A stretch of 64,000 bases of DNA from NCBI RefSeq assembly GCF_004359515.1, contig NZ_SCWD01000002.1, positions 124,001 through 188,000 of the forward strand, written 5' to 3'. Both the position numbers and the translations under genes were made by a program. The notes beneath the pieces are model-generated. The model made no database searches. It had not been told where the DNA came from and saw nothing but the letters and a program-made list of their open reading frames with translations. The stretch is from Macrococcus carouselicus. Its GTDB lineage: Bacteria; Bacillota; Bacilli; Staphylococcales; Staphylococcaceae. Of the stretch, positions 1 to 9,696 are shown in pieces. Within the stretch, counting starts at the first letter, position 1, and each line of letters begins with the position of its first letter.

Positions 1-1
1 G

Positions 2-478
2 GATGCGGCGATGAATATAGAGCCGACAGCAGAACAGCTTGTACAGATTGTTGAGAATGCAGTCGAAGTCTGTCACAGTATAGGTATTGAGAAACCGAAA
101 GTAGCGCTGCTCAGTTCCGCAGAAAAGTATAATCCGAAGATGTCTTCATCTGTACTTGCTGCTGAAGTGATGGCACTGACAGAGGGGCGCGATGATGCTA
201 TGATTTATGGTCCGCTCTCCCTCGATCTTGCTATCTCTGAGGAGGCAGTGAGACATAAGGGGTTCACCGGACCGATTGCAGGAGATGCTGATGTTATCGT
301 TGTCCCTACGATTGATGTCGGTAATGCTTTATATAAATCATTTGTGATTGTCGGTAATGCGGTCAACGGCGGCACTATTGTAGGCGCTAAAGTACCGATT
401 GTTCTTACATCGAGAAGTGATACATCGGAAAGTAAGCTGTTCGCCCTTGATTTCGCCATGCAGCAGGTTCAGTCATAG
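2..478 (+). CDS. ptb: Phosphate butyryltransferase, C-terminal part (5' end outside window)
   Basis: Transfers the acyl group of butyryl-CoA or branched-chain acyl-CoA to phosphate, giving the acyl phosphate used by the butyrate kinase next door. The reading frame is open to the window edge, so the ATG at 11 is internal: the family is about 300 residues and only about 158 are here. The C-terminal part shows the phosphotransacetylase-type sequence GPLSLDLAIS and a PIVLTSRSD stretch near the end. It is followed 14 bases later by buk in the same orientation, the usual ptb-buk order at the head of a bkd operon. Identity rests on sequence resemblance and context. Confidence 0.9.
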   Translation, partial: DAAMNIEPTAEQLVQIVENAVEVCHSIGIEKPKVALLSSAEKYNPKMSSSVLAAEVMALTEGRDDAMIYGPLSLDLAISEEAVRHKGFTGPIAGDADVIVVPTIDVGNALYKSFVIVGNAVNGGTIVGAKVPIVLTSRSDTSESKLFALDFAMQQVQS

Positions 479-492
479 AAAGGAGCAATGAA

Positions 493-1563
493 ATGACCCG
501 AAATTTAGTATTAGTCATTAATCCAGGCTCGACTTCTGGAAAAGTCGCACTTTTCAGTGAGGGTAAACTGATCAGTGAGAAAGTCATCCGCTATACCGTG
601 GAAGAACTGGCGGCGTTTAAGACCATTAATGAACAGCAGCCGTTCAGAAAAGTAAAAATTGTGGAATATCTGAAAGAAAATAATGTCAGGCAGGGTGATC
701 TGATAGCAGTGGTCGGTAGAGGAGGATTATCAAAACCGATTGTCGGCGGCACCTATCTCGTCACCGGTGAAATGCTGCACGACCTTGCGTCAGGCGAATA
801 TGGCATGCACGCATCCAATCTAGGCGCAGGACTCGCTAAAGAATTTGCGGACGAATACGGGGTGAATGCTTATACCGTTGACCCGGTGGTTGTTGATGAA
901 ATGCAGGATGTGGCGCGTCTCAGTGGTCTCGCAGGCATCGAAAGACGAAGTGTCTTCCATACATTGAACTCAAAAGCGGCTGCAAGAGCTGTACTGGCAG
1001 AACATCATCAAGTTTATGAGGAATCAAATGTCATCGTTGCGCATATGGGCGGTGGCGTCAGCGTCAGCGCCCATCATCACGGCAGTGTCATCGATGTCGT
1101 CAACGGCATAGACGGCGAAGGGGCTTACTCGCCCGAACGGACAGGTGGCCTCCCGCTTGTGATGTTTGCGAAGAAGATCATCGATGAGCGGCTGGATATG
1201 GAGCAGGTGAAGAAGATTCTGGCTGGTGACGGCGGCATCAAGTCCTATACAGATGAAATTGATTTACGTATTGTTGAGAAAGAAGCGCTCAGTGGTAACG
1301 CTGCTTACCGGAACTATCTGGATGGTATGTGCTACCAGGTGGCGAAGTGTATCGGTGAGATGGCAGTCGTGCTGAAAGGGCAAGTCGACTATATTATCCT
1401 GACAGGCGGCATCAGTTATTCTGATTATGTCGTCAGTTATATCAAGGATTACGTCAGCTGGATTTCTGAGGTTGAAATTGTCCCGGGTGAAAAAGAAATG
1501 GAAGCACTGTACCAAGGGGTCATGCGCGTTCTGAATCATGAGGAAGACGTTAAAATTTATTGA
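493..1563 (+). CDS. buk: Butyrate kinase
   Basis: Converts butyryl- or branched-chain acyl phosphate plus ADP to the free acid plus ATP, the energy-yielding last step of branched-chain amino acid breakdown. The 356 residues match the usual family length. The N-terminus VLVINPGSTSGKVALF is the acetokinase-family phosphate-binding strand, and the central AHMGGGVSVSAHHHG and later ILTGGISYSD segments are the other ATPase-fold motifs. AAAGGAG at 479-485 serves the ATG at 493; the ATG at 488 is followed at once by an in-frame stop. It sits between ptb and lpd in one operon. Confidence 0.95.
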   Translation: MTRNLVLVINPGSTSGKVALFSEGKLISEKVIRYTVEELAAFKTINEQQPFRKVKIVEYLKENNVRQGDLIAVVGRGGLSKPIVGGTYLVTGEMLHDLASGEYGMHASNLGAGLAKEFADEYGVNAYTVDPVVVDEMQDVARLSGLAGIERRSVFHTLNSKAAARAVLAEHHQVYEESNVIVAHMGGGVSVSAHHHGSVIDVVNGIDGEGAYSPERTGGLPLVMFAKKIIDERLDMEQVKKILAGDGGIKSYTDEIDLRIVEKEALSGNAAYRNYLDGMCYQVAKCIGEMAVVLKGQVDYIILTGGISYSDYVVSYIKDYVSWISEVEIVPGEKEMEALYQGVMRVLNHEEDVKIY

Positions 1564-1579
1564 GGAAGGTTGTTAGGAC

Positions 1580-2989
1580 ATGGCGATTGAAACAGATTTA
1601 CTCATCTTAGGTGGAGGGACAGGTGGTTATGTAGCGGCCATCTATGCAGCAAAGAAAGGTCAGGACGTCATCATTATTGAAAAAGGAAAAATGGGTGGTA
1701 CTTGTCTGCACCGCGGCTGCATCCCGACAAAAGCACTGCTTCGTAGCGCGGAAGTTTACGAAACCGTTAAGAATGCCGATGAATTCGGTATCTCAAGTGC
1801 GGATGCGGGATTTGATTTCCTGAAAGTACAGGCGCGCAAAGAGAAAGTCGTTGAACAGCTGCATCAGGGTGTTGAGGCACTCTGTAAAAAAAATAAAATC
1901 AAGATTTATAATGGTGAAGGTGCCATTCTCGGTCCTTCAATCTTTTCACCTGTTTCAGGTGCCGTCGCAGTCACATTTCCGGATAGTGACGAGGAGGAGA
2001 TGATCATCGTACCGAAGAAACTGATTATCGCGACCGGTTCGTCTCCGCGCAGTCTGCCGAATGTGACGATTGATGAAGAATTGATTCTCTCATCGAACGG
2101 TATGCTTGAGCTGGAGACACTTCCTGACAAGGTGGCGATTATCGGTGGCGGTGTCATCGGAGTAGAATGGGCATCCCTGTTGAACAGCTTCGGCGTTGAG
2201 GTCACAATCATTGAATATGCGGATCGCCTTGTCATCAATGAAAGTGAATCCGTGTCGAGAGAACTGAAGAAGCAGTTCAAAAAACGGGGCATCAACATCA
2301 TGACTAAAGCGGCGGTCGAATCTGCTGAAGTGAGTGATGGTAAAGTAACCGTCAGTGTGAAAGGTCAGGAACATATGACGTTTGATAAAATCATGGTCGC
2401 AGTCGGTCGTACACCGAATGTCAATGGTATCGGTCTGCAGAATACTTCTGTTCAATATGATGATACAGGGATTCATGTCAATGAGAATTACCAGACAACA
2501 GAAGGTCATATCTACGCAATCGGCGACTGTATCAATACGCTGCAGCTGGCGCACGTTGCTTCTAAAGAGGGAGAGCTTGCTGTCGACCATATATGCGGAG
2601 AAACGGTGGAACCCCTGAATTATAACGATGTGCCGAAATGTACATACACACATCCAGAAATTGCAAGTGTAGGTTATAACGCCTCAAATTTCCCGGAAAA
2701 TATGACAGTTAAAGTCGGCAAGTTCTATTTCAAAGGAAATGGAAAATCTCTGATTCATGGCGATGCAGACGGATTTGTGGAAGTTCTGCGCGATGAAGAA
2801 ACAGATGACCTGATCGGGGTCACCATCATCGGACCGAATGCCACGGATCTGATCGGTGAGGCCAGCACAGCTATCTATCTCAACGCTTCAGCTCTGGAGC
2901 TCGGGGAAGCGATTCATGCTCATCCGACTATCTCAGAATCAGTGATGGAAGCAGCACTTGATGCATATGGTCTTGCGATTCATAAATAA
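1580..2989 (+). CDS. lpdA: Dihydrolipoyl dehydrogenase (E3) of the branched-chain complex
   Basis: Reoxidises the dihydrolipoamide of the E2 subunit with NAD+. The 469-residue protein begins with the FAD-binding LLILGGGTGGYVAA, carries the redox-active disulfide in GGTCLHRGCIP (Cys42 and Cys47), a second Rossmann motif for NAD (VAIIGGGVIGVEW, about residue 185) and the C-terminal HAHPTISE with the catalytic His. Placed between buk and E1-alpha, so it is the dedicated E3 of this complex and not the one of pyruvate dehydrogenase. Gene symbol follows common usage (lpdV and bfmBC are synonyms). Confidence 0.95.
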   Translation: MAIETDLLILGGGTGGYVAAIYAAKKGQDVIIIEKGKMGGTCLHRGCIPTKALLRSAEVYETVKNADEFGISSADAGFDFLKVQARKEKVVEQLHQGVEALCKKNKIKIYNGEGAILGPSIFSPVSGAVAVTFPDSDEEEMIIVPKKLIIATGSSPRSLPNVTIDEELILSSNGMLELETLPDKVAIIGGGVIGVEWASLLNSFGVEVTIIEYADRLVINESESVSRELKKQFKKRGINIMTKAAVESAEVSDGKVTVSVKGQEHMTFDKIMVAVGRTPNVNGIGLQNTSVQYDDTGIHVNENYQTTEGHIYAIGDCINTLQLAHVASKEGELAVDHICGETVEPLNYNDVPKCTYTHPEIASVGYNASNFPENMTVKVGKFYFKGNGKSLIHGDADGFVEVLRDEETDDLIGVTIIGPNATDLIGEASTAIYLNASALELGEAIHAHPTISESVMEAALDAYGLAIHK

Positions 2990-3008
2990 GAAAGAGAGTG
3001 AATAGATT

Positions 3009-4004
3009 ATGAAAAAACTCAAAGAAACAGGACTTAATAAGGAAGAACTCATTGCAGCGTTCAAGCATGTCCTGAGAGGACGTCGTCTTGATGAACGTCT
3101 ATGGCAGCTGACCCGTATCGGCAAAACATCGTTTAATATTTCAGGGCAAGGAGCAGAAGTCGGGCAAGTGGCGATGGCGATGGCTTTTGAACCTGAGAAA
3201 GATTACTTTCTTCCTTACTACCGTGATATGACAGCGTGTCTTACATGGGGTATGACAACAAAAGACATCATTCTCGGCTCATTCGGTAAAGAAGCTGACC
3301 CTTCCTCACATGGTCGTCAGATGCCGAACCATTATGGCTCTAAAGAACATAATATCGTCTCCCATTCATCTCCTGTATCCACCCAGATGAACGTAGCGAC
3401 AGGTGTCGGCTACGCCGCACTTCTGGAGGAATCTGATTCAGTGACTCTGACGACGACAGGGGAAGGGTCTTTCAACCAGGGTGAAGTCGCTGAAGCGATG
3501 AACTTCGCTGCCATCAAGAAGCTTCCGATCATCTTCGTCGTGGAGAACAATCTATGGGCGATTTCCGTTGGCGTCAAAGAACAGTACGCAAACGAGGAGA
3601 TGGCTGATCGTGCCGGGGCATACGGCTTCAAAGGGATTCGCGTAGATGGTAACGACTTTGTCGAGTGCTATCTGACATTCAAGCATTTTGTTGAAGAGGC
3701 ACGTGCAGGTAAAGGGCCGGCTCTTGTCGAACTCATGGTGTCTCGAATGACTTCGCATTCTTCTGACGATGACCAGTCCTTATATCGTTCAAAAGAGGAA
3801 CTGGAAGAGATGAAGACGAAAGACCCGCTTGCAGCCTTCCAGAAACAAATGATTGACGAAGGTTATCTGACGCAGGAAGAGATTGATGCAATTGAAAAAG
3901 AGCTGAAAGCTGAGATCAATCAGGCGACAGACGAAGCGGAAGCGATGCCTGATCCGGATCCGGCTGAAATATTGGTCGGCGTATGGGCCGAAGACGATAA
4001 ATAG
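3009..4004 (+). CDS. bkdA1: Branched-chain 2-oxoacid dehydrogenase E1 alpha subunit
   Basis: Thiamine-diphosphate-dependent decarboxylase half of E1, acting on the 2-oxoacids of Val, Leu and Ile. At 331 residues it has the family length. The ThDP/Mg motif is visible as GEGSFNQGEVAEAMN followed about 25 residues later by VVENN (residues about 154-184), and the phosphorylation-loop region RMTSHSSDDDQ near residue 248 is typical of branched-chain rather than pyruvate E1. The products feed branched-chain fatty acid synthesis, the main membrane lipids of staphylococci. Start ATG at 3009 follows a weak AGAGAG site. Confidence 0.94.
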   Translation: MKKLKETGLNKEELIAAFKHVLRGRRLDERLWQLTRIGKTSFNISGQGAEVGQVAMAMAFEPEKDYFLPYYRDMTACLTWGMTTKDIILGSFGKEADPSSHGRQMPNHYGSKEHNIVSHSSPVSTQMNVATGVGYAALLEESDSVTLTTTGEGSFNQGEVAEAMNFAAIKKLPIIFVVENNLWAISVGVKEQYANEEMADRAGAYGFKGIRVDGNDFVECYLTFKHFVEEARAGKGPALVELMVSRMTSHSSDDDQSLYRSKEELEEMKTKDPLAAFQKQMIDEGYLTQEEIDAIEKELKAEINQATDEAEAMPDPDPAEILVGVWAEDDK

Positions 4005-4019
4005 AAGGGAAGAAGAACG

Positions 4020-5003
4020 ATGATCATGACATATTTAGAAGCGATTAACCGCGGTATCGCAGAAGAAATGGAACGAGACGAGAAAGTCGTTATTTTCGGA
4101 GAAGATGTCGGGGGAGATAAAGGAGGCGTATTCGGCGTCACTAAAGGACTTGCATCCCAGTTTGGTGATAAGCGTGTCTTCAATACACCGCTGACAGAAG
4201 GATTGATCGGTGGCCTGGCGGTCGGTCTTGGTGTGAGAGGATATCGTGCAATCGGTGAGTTCCAGTTCGCTGACTATATCCTGCCGGCAGTAAATGAAAT
4301 CATGTCTGAAGCAGCACGTATGCGTTACCGGACTAAAGGAGACTGGACGACACCGATTGTCTATCGAACGCCATACGGGGGTGGCGTGCGCGGCGGATTC
4401 TATCATTCACAGACAACAGATAAGATCTTTGTGGGGCAGCCGGGACTTCGGGTTGTGACGCCATCATCAGTATATGATGCAAAAGGACTGATTAAAGCAG
4501 CTATCCGCAGTAATGATCCTGTCCTCTTCTATGAACATAAGCGTCTGTATCGTCTATTAAAAGAGGATGTTCCTGAGACTGATTATGTGGTTCCGCTTGA
4601 TCAAGCGAATGTCGTCAGAGAAGGAGAAGACGTCACGGTCATTGCTTACGGTATGGCACTGCAATTCTCTCTTAAAGCGGCTGAAGCACTGGCGAAGGAA
4701 GGCATCGATGCTGAAGTGGTTGATGTACGTTCACTGTACCCGCTCGATAAAGAGACGCTTGTCGCTGCAGCGAAGAAGACAGGTAAAGTCCTCCTTGTCA
4801 CTGAAGACAACAAGGAGCAGAGTGTGATGAGTGAAATTGCGGCCATTATCGCAGAGGAAGCATTATTCGATCTGGACGCCCCTATTCAGCGTCTTGCAGG
4901 ACCAGATTCACCGAGCATGCCTTATGCACTGTCTCTTGAGCGTGAATTTCTGATCAACGAAGAAAAAGTCAAGAAGGCAATGAGAGACCTCGCTGAATTC
5001 TAG
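4020..5003 (+). CDS. bkdA2: Branched-chain 2-oxoacid dehydrogenase E1 beta subunit
   Basis: Second half of the E1 heterotetramer. The 327-residue transketolase-like chain shows FGEDVGGDKGGVFGVTKGL (residues about 23-41), the conserved FNTPLTEGLIGGLAVG, and YRTPYGGGVRGGFYHSQ around the active-site entrance. AAGGGA at about 4006-4011 places the ATG at 4020 well; an ATG two codons later is also possible. It starts 15 bases after E1-alpha and is followed by E2, so the three enzyme subunits are in the usual order. Confidence 0.94.
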   Translation: MIMTYLEAINRGIAEEMERDEKVVIFGEDVGGDKGGVFGVTKGLASQFGDKRVFNTPLTEGLIGGLAVGLGVRGYRAIGEFQFADYILPAVNEIMSEAARMRYRTKGDWTTPIVYRTPYGGGVRGGFYHSQTTDKIFVGQPGLRVVTPSSVYDAKGLIKAAIRSNDPVLFYEHKRLYRLLKEDVPETDYVVPLDQANVVREGEDVTVIAYGMALQFSLKAAEALAKEGIDAEVVDVRSLYPLDKETLVAAAKKTGKVLLVTEDNKEQSVMSEIAAIIAEEALFDLDAPIQRLAGPDSPSMPYALSLEREFLINEEKVKKAMRDLAEF

Positions 5004-5029
5004 TAATCCACTTATAAAGGAGAAGAATC

Positions 5030-6358
5030 ATGGTTATTAAAACGATCACATTACCCGGGTTAGGTGAAAGTGTCACAGAAGCATCGATTTCGAACTGGCT
5101 GGTTAAACCGGGGGATAGTGTTGAGCGATATCAGCCGATCGCAGAAGCGACTTCTGACAAAGTAACAACGGAGATTCCTTCTGATTTCGAAGGAACAGTC
5201 AAAGAACTGCTCGTTGAACTGGATACTGATATTCCAATCCATGCGCCAATCATGACGATTGAAGTGGCCGGTACTGATGGTGAGAAAGCAGTAGTCGCCC
5301 TTGAAGAAGAACCTGACATACAGGAAGAGACTGTAGAAGCACCTGTAGCATGCATGTCAGGGGCCATTGCATCAAATATGGAAGCAAATAAGGACGTTGA
5401 GACATCTGATAAGGTTGAGAAGATAAGTGGTGAAGGTATGCGCTATTCGCCAGCCGTCCTGAAGATCTCACAGGAAAAAGGCATCGATCTGTCTCGGGTT
5501 AAAGGAACAGGCCGTAATGGTCGAATCACCCGGAAAGATGTACTGAACTATACACCTGCTGAACAACCTGAAGCAGTGCAACCCGCGCAGACCGGGCAGC
5601 CAACTCAGCAGATTACGGATGAAAAACCATCTGTTCAACTGAACGAGCAGCACGAAGGACAGAATACAGTTGTTCAGCCGGACGGTGTCAGAAAAGCGAT
5701 TGCAAAACGGATGGTTCAGAGTGTCAACGAGATTCCCCATGCATGGCTGATGGTGGAAGCAGATGTGACAGAACTTGTGAAGCTGCGTAATGCATATAAA
5801 GAGAACTTTAAGAAACAAGAAGGCATCTCACTGTCATTCTATCCGTTCTTCATTAAAGCGGTTGTCCAGGCACTGAAGAAACATCCGAAGATGAATGCAT
5901 CATGGGTCAACAATGAAATCACATACTTCAAAGACATCAATATCTCAGTTGCAGTAGCGACCGATGAGCATCTATTTGTACCGGTCATCAAACATGCTGA
6001 CGAATATTCTGTGATGGGCATCGCAAAAGAAGTGAACCGCTTAGCACAGGCTGCTCGTAATAATACGCTGAAACCAGAACAGATGCAGGGTGGTACTATC
6101 ACCGTCAATAATACCGGCTCATTCGGCTCCGTCATGTCTCAAGGTATCATCAACTACCCACAGGCAGCCATTCTTCAGATTGAAAGTATCAACAAACGTG
6201 TGGTACCGACAGATGACGGCGGTTTCAAATTTGCGGATATGATCAATCTCTGTCTGTCGATTGACCACCGCATTCTTGACGGCCTTGCTGCGGGTCGTTT
6301 CCTTGCTGAGGTAAAAGAAAATCTTAAACAGTTTAAAAACGAATCAGATATTTACTAA
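5030..6358 (+). CDS. bkdB: Branched-chain 2-oxoacid dehydrogenase E2 (lipoyl acyltransferase)
   Basis: Core of the complex: carries the acyl group on lipoamide and hands it to CoA. Domains in order: one lipoyl domain (residues 1-80, lipoyl Lys44 in TSDKVTTE), a low-complexity linker rich in Glu, Val and Pro, a peripheral-subunit-binding domain (about 135-172, YSPAVLKIS...GRITRKDV), a Gln/Pro-rich linker, then the catalytic domain with the active-site SIDHRILDG near the C-terminus. 442 residues. Last gene of the operon; a strong terminator follows 23 bases after the stop. Confidence 0.95.
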   Translation: MVIKTITLPGLGESVTEASISNWLVKPGDSVERYQPIAEATSDKVTTEIPSDFEGTVKELLVELDTDIPIHAPIMTIEVAGTDGEKAVVALEEEPDIQEETVEAPVACMSGAIASNMEANKDVETSDKVEKISGEGMRYSPAVLKISQEKGIDLSRVKGTGRNGRITRKDVLNYTPAEQPEAVQPAQTGQPTQQITDEKPSVQLNEQHEGQNTVVQPDGVRKAIAKRMVQSVNEIPHAWLMVEADVTELVKLRNAYKENFKKQEGISLSFYPFFIKAVVQALKKHPKMNASWVNNEITYFKDINISVAVATDEHLFVPVIKHADEYSVMGIAKEVNRLAQAARNNTLKPEQMQGGTITVNNTGSFGSVMSQGIINYPQAAILQIESINKRVVPTDDGGFKFADMINLCLSIDHRILDGLAAGRFLAEVKENLKQFKNESDIY

Positions 6359-6381
6359 CGGATGATTAATTCATAATGAAG

Positions 6382-6414
6382 CACGCCAAATCTTGGAGAT
6401 TTGGCGTGTTTTTT
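6382..6414 (+). terminator. Terminator of the bkd operon
   Basis: An 11-bp perfect stem, CACGCCAAATC (6382-6392) with GATTTGGCGTG (6398-6408), loop TTGGA, followed by a run of T to 6414. Confidence 0.93.
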
Positions 6415-6616
6415 AGAGTTTTTAAAATTGTAAGTATATTAAATAAGACGGTATTTTGTCAGCCATTAAGGGTCAGAAAAATGCGTATAGGAATCGATTA
6501 AAATGTAAAATGATAATTAAATTTAAAGCATTTTCTTTATTTGTTCACATTTATATTGTTAATACTTTAACGCTTTGAGGTATGATAGTGTTATTGAAAA
6601 GTCAGGATAGAAAGGC

Positions 6617-6925
6617 GTGAATGTAAACAAAAAAGAAGAAGAATTAAAAGATGTGATTGTTCTTGCTGGTCAGATTTTAGTTGAATCAGGTGCTGATGGT
6701 TTCCATATTGAAAATGCAATGAATGTGATTGCATATCACAGGTCAATAAAGTTTCCCGTCAGATTACTGGTGGCCATCTTGGGCTTCAGAATGCATTCAG
6801 TAAACTGAAAGCAGTCAAGTTCAGCCCTAGAAATTAAATTACTTGCAGGAGCGATTGCTTCAGGATTGCTAATCTCCGACTATTTGTTTCGACTCCTCAT
6901 GAAAGGCAGCCTGGATAGATAAGGT
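6617..6925 (+). pseudogene. Broken threonine/serine exporter (ThrE-like) remnant
   Basis: A GTG-started frame of 63 codons (6617-6808) matches the N-terminus of the ThrE/DUF1212 exporter family (VIVLAGQILVESGADGFHIENAMNVIA). It then stops, whereas an intact gene runs for about 250 or more codons. About 30 bases further on, another frame reads a short membrane-like piece (LLAGAIASGLLISDYLF, ending at the TAA near 6921) that could be leftover coding sequence. I infer a gene decayed by internal deletion and frameshift. Upstream, 6415-6616 is AT-rich with a possible -10 TATGAT at about 6581 and nothing else recognisable. Confidence 0.6.
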
Positions 6926-6987
6926 GTTACTAGTGAAGATTTTGTATTAAAAACATGCAGTTAAAAAATAAAAAAAGGTGATTTAAA

Positions 6988-8376
6988 ATGAATCAGACAA
7001 ATCAGACGTACAAAGGTGACAATAAATTAATTTTTGGTATTGTATTAGCAGTATTAACATTCTGGTTATTTGCCCAGTCGCTTGTTAATATCGTGCCGAC
7101 ATTAAAAGATAGTTTTGATACAAGCATGGGTAATATTAATGCAGCGCTTAGTTTAACAGCACTTTTCTGTGGGATGTTCGTCGTAGGTGCGGGTGGTATC
7201 GCAGATAAATATGGTCGTGTAAAAGTGACGCAGATCGGTCTTATTTTAAGTATTATCGGTTCGGCACTAGTGATTGCAACAGACATTCCTGCTGTCCTGA
7301 TGATTGGTCGTGTTATTCAAGGTCTATCAGCAGCAGCGATTATGCCTGCAACACTGGCAATTGTTAAAGCATATTATCATGACGCAGATCGTCAGAGAGC
7401 ACTCAGCTTCTGGTCAATCGGTTCATGGGGTGGCTCAGGTATCTGTTCATTCTTCGGTGGAGCAGTCGCGACTTTTATAGGATGGAAATGGATTTTCGTA
7501 TTTTCAATTGTTTTATCAGTTATTGCATTCTTCTTAATCAAAGGAACGCCTGAAACAAAAGCAGATCAAGAAACGCGTACACGCTTTGATGTACCAGGTT
7601 TAATGATTCTTGTTGTATTTGTTCTTGCACTTGAACTCTTCATTACTAAAGGTGGAGAATTTGGCTATGCTTCCCCGATTTCAATGGGCTTAATGGCAGC
7701 TATTGTGGTTTCATTTATCGCTTTCTACATGAGAGAACGTGTTTCTAAAAACCCGTTGATTGACTTCCATCTCTTCGCTAATAAACCTTATACAGGTGCA
7801 GTGGTCTCTAACTTCTTGTTAAATGCAGTCGGCGGGACGTTAATCGTTGCAAACACATTCGCTCAGCAAGGGCTTGGCTTCTCATCTTTTAAAGCAGGTC
7901 TATTATCACTGACGTATTTGGTGATGGTCCTTCTTATGATTCGTGTCGGTGAAAAAATGCTTCAGAAAATGGGCGCTAAAAAACCGATGATGTATGGCTC
8001 GCTCATCGTGTTAGTAGGGATTGCATTAATATCACTGACATTCTTACCTGACACACTTTATGTCATCAGTTCTGTAATTGGTTACTTGTTATTCGGTCTT
8101 GGTTTAGGTATTTATGCGACACCATCTACAGATACAGCAGTTTCAACTGCACCGGCTAATAAAGCAGGGGTAGCAGCAGGGATCTACAAAATGGCTTCTT
8201 CATTAGGGAATGGTTTCGGGATGGCAATCAGCGGAGCAGTATATGCAACAGCTATACTCAGCATGGGTCTAGCAAATGGTGCAATGATTGCACTCTGGGT
8301 GAACGTTGCGATGGCACTGATTTCATTCCTGGCTATCTTCTTCATGGTACCGAATGATGATAAACGAGTGAAATAG
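6988..8376 (+). CDS. norB: MFS multidrug efflux transporter, NorB type
   Basis: Proton-driven drug exporter of the plasma membrane. The 462 residues match the length of S. aureus NorB (463), and many stretches coincide with it as I remember it: WLFAQSLVN, MFVVGAGG(I/L)ADKYGR, GRVIQGLSAA, WSIGSWGGSG, FFGGAVAT, NPLIDF, ANTFVQ/AQ and GLGIYATPSTDTA. The hydrophobicity pattern indicates at least twelve membrane spans. NorB exports quinolones, tetracycline and other agents in S. aureus; the natural substrate here is unknown. Good ribosome site AAAAAGGTG before the ATG at 6988. Likely a single-gene unit or cotranscribed with the amidohydrolase 38 bases downstream. Confidence 0.88.
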   Translation: MNQTNQTYKGDNKLIFGIVLAVLTFWLFAQSLVNIVPTLKDSFDTSMGNINAALSLTALFCGMFVVGAGGIADKYGRVKVTQIGLILSIIGSALVIATDIPAVLMIGRVIQGLSAAAIMPATLAIVKAYYHDADRQRALSFWSIGSWGGSGICSFFGGAVATFIGWKWIFVFSIVLSVIAFFLIKGTPETKADQETRTRFDVPGLMILVVFVLALELFITKGGEFGYASPISMGLMAAIVVSFIAFYMRERVSKNPLIDFHLFANKPYTGAVVSNFLLNAVGGTLIVANTFAQQGLGFSSFKAGLLSLTYLVMVLLMIRVGEKMLQKMGAKKPMMYGSLIVLVGIALISLTFLPDTLYVISSVIGYLLFGLGLGIYATPSTDTAVSTAPANKAGVAAGIYKMASSLGNGFGMAISGAVYATAILSMGLANGAMIALWVNVAMALISFLAIFFMVPNDDKRVK

Positions 8377-8414
8377 CGGGTATAGTAGGTTACCTGATTT
8401 AAGGAGATGACAGA

Positions 8415-9590
8415 ATGATAGACCAATTAATCAAAGCACTTGAAGAAAAAGAAGGCATGATGATTGAGATCAGACGTCATTTACATGAGAATCCGGAGCT
8501 TTCCTTCCAGGAAGAACGGACTGCACAGTATATTGTAGATTTCTATAAAGGGAAAGAGGTACAGGTAGTGACGGATGTCGGTGACCGTGGTGTTAAAGTG
8601 ATAATTGATTCCGGTAAGCCCGGTAAAACACTTGCTATCCGTGCTGACTTCGACGCACTACCGATTCAGGAAGATACAGGTCTCCCGTTCGCTTCTAAAA
8701 ATCCAGGCGTGATGCATGCATGTGGACATGACGCGCATACGGCCTATATGTTAGTGCTTGCTGAAACACTCGCTGAAATGAAAGATTCATTCTCAGGCAA
8801 ATTAATCGTGATTCATCAACCGGCAGAAGAAGTACCACCAGGTGGGGCACAAGGCATGATCAAGGACGGAGTTCTTGAGGGTGTCGATCATGTCGTAGGT
8901 GTTCATGTTATGAGCACGATGGAAGCAGGGAAGGTCTTTTATAGAGCAGGCTTTATACAGACAGGACGCGCTTTCTTCAAACTAAAAGTGATCGGCAAAG
9001 GTGGACATGGTTCTTCACCTCATCTGGCGAATGATGCTATTGTAGCGGCCAGCCACTTTGTCACGGCAGTTCAGACAGTTGTTTCGCGTCGTCTGAATCC
9101 ATTTGAGACAGGTGTAGTGACGATTGGATCCTTTGATGGTAAAGGGCAGTTTAATATTATCCGTGATAATGTGACACTTGAAGGTGATGTTCGTGGTCTG
9201 ACTGAGGAGACGAAAAAGACGATTGAAAAAGAAATCAAGCGTCTGACAAGTGGACTTGAAGAGCTGTTCGGTGTTACATGTGAACTTGACTATAACGATG
9301 ACTATCCAGCGCTCTATAATGACCCTGAATTCACAGACTATGTCTCTTCAACACTGAAAGAACAGCTTGAAGGAATCCCGGTGGAAGAATGTGAAGCGCA
9401 GCCGCCTTCAGAAGACTTCGCTTACTATGCAAAAGAGAAGCCAAGTGTGTTCTTTTATGTGGGTGCAGCGCCAGAAGATGGAGAAATCTTTCCGCATCAT
9501 CATCCGAAATTCGATATCAGCGAGAAATCTTTGCTTATAGCTGCGAAAGCGGTGGGTACTATCGTGCAGGATTATTTAAAAAATGAATAA
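8415..9590 (+). CDS. M20-family amidohydrolase (N-acyl amino acid / hippurate hydrolase type)
   Basis: Metal-dependent hydrolase that removes acyl groups from N-acyl amino acids or similar amides in the cytoplasm. Metal-binding motifs of the M20D group are visible: HACGHDAHT (residues 101-109), HQPAEEVPPGG (Glu pair about 135) and a C-terminal FPHHHPKFDIS. The dimerisation domain lies in the middle (GGHGSSPH at about 196). 391 residues is typical. The exact substrate cannot be read from sequence: hippurate hydrolase, N-acetyl-diaminopimelate deacetylase and aminoacylase all share these motifs. AAGGAGATGACAG precedes the ATG. Confidence 0.85.
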   Translation: MIDQLIKALEEKEGMMIEIRRHLHENPELSFQEERTAQYIVDFYKGKEVQVVTDVGDRGVKVIIDSGKPGKTLAIRADFDALPIQEDTGLPFASKNPGVMHACGHDAHTAYMLVLAETLAEMKDSFSGKLIVIHQPAEEVPPGGAQGMIKDGVLEGVDHVVGVHVMSTMEAGKVFYRAGFIQTGRAFFKLKVIGKGGHGSSPHLANDAIVAASHFVTAVQTVVSRRLNPFETGVVTIGSFDGKGQFNIIRDNVTLEGDVRGLTEETKKTIEKEIKRLTSGLEELFGVTCELDYNDDYPALYNDPEFTDYVSSTLKEQLEGIPVEECEAQPPSEDFAYYAKEKPSVFFYVGAAPEDGEIFPHHHPKFDISEKSLLIAAKAVGTIVQDYLKNE

Positions 9591-9601
9591 TAATAAATAG
9601 A

Positions 9602-9627
9602 GACAGTGACCGGGGTCACTGTCTTTT
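9602..9627 (+). terminator. Terminator after the M20 amidohydrolase
   Basis: Nine-bp stem GACAGTGAC (9602-9610) with GTCACTGTC (9615-9623), loop CGGG, then TTTT. Confidence 0.85.
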
Positions 9628-9696
9628 GGCTGTTTTTTGTGTTCAATCACTAAAAGAGGGTAAACGTATTCAAAAGTATGTCTGGAGGAGACAGTA

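Noticed and set aside
2382-2618. Frames opposite or shifted within the bkd and other operons
   Set aside because: They are shadows of strongly supported genes, with no ribosome sites and no recognisable domains.
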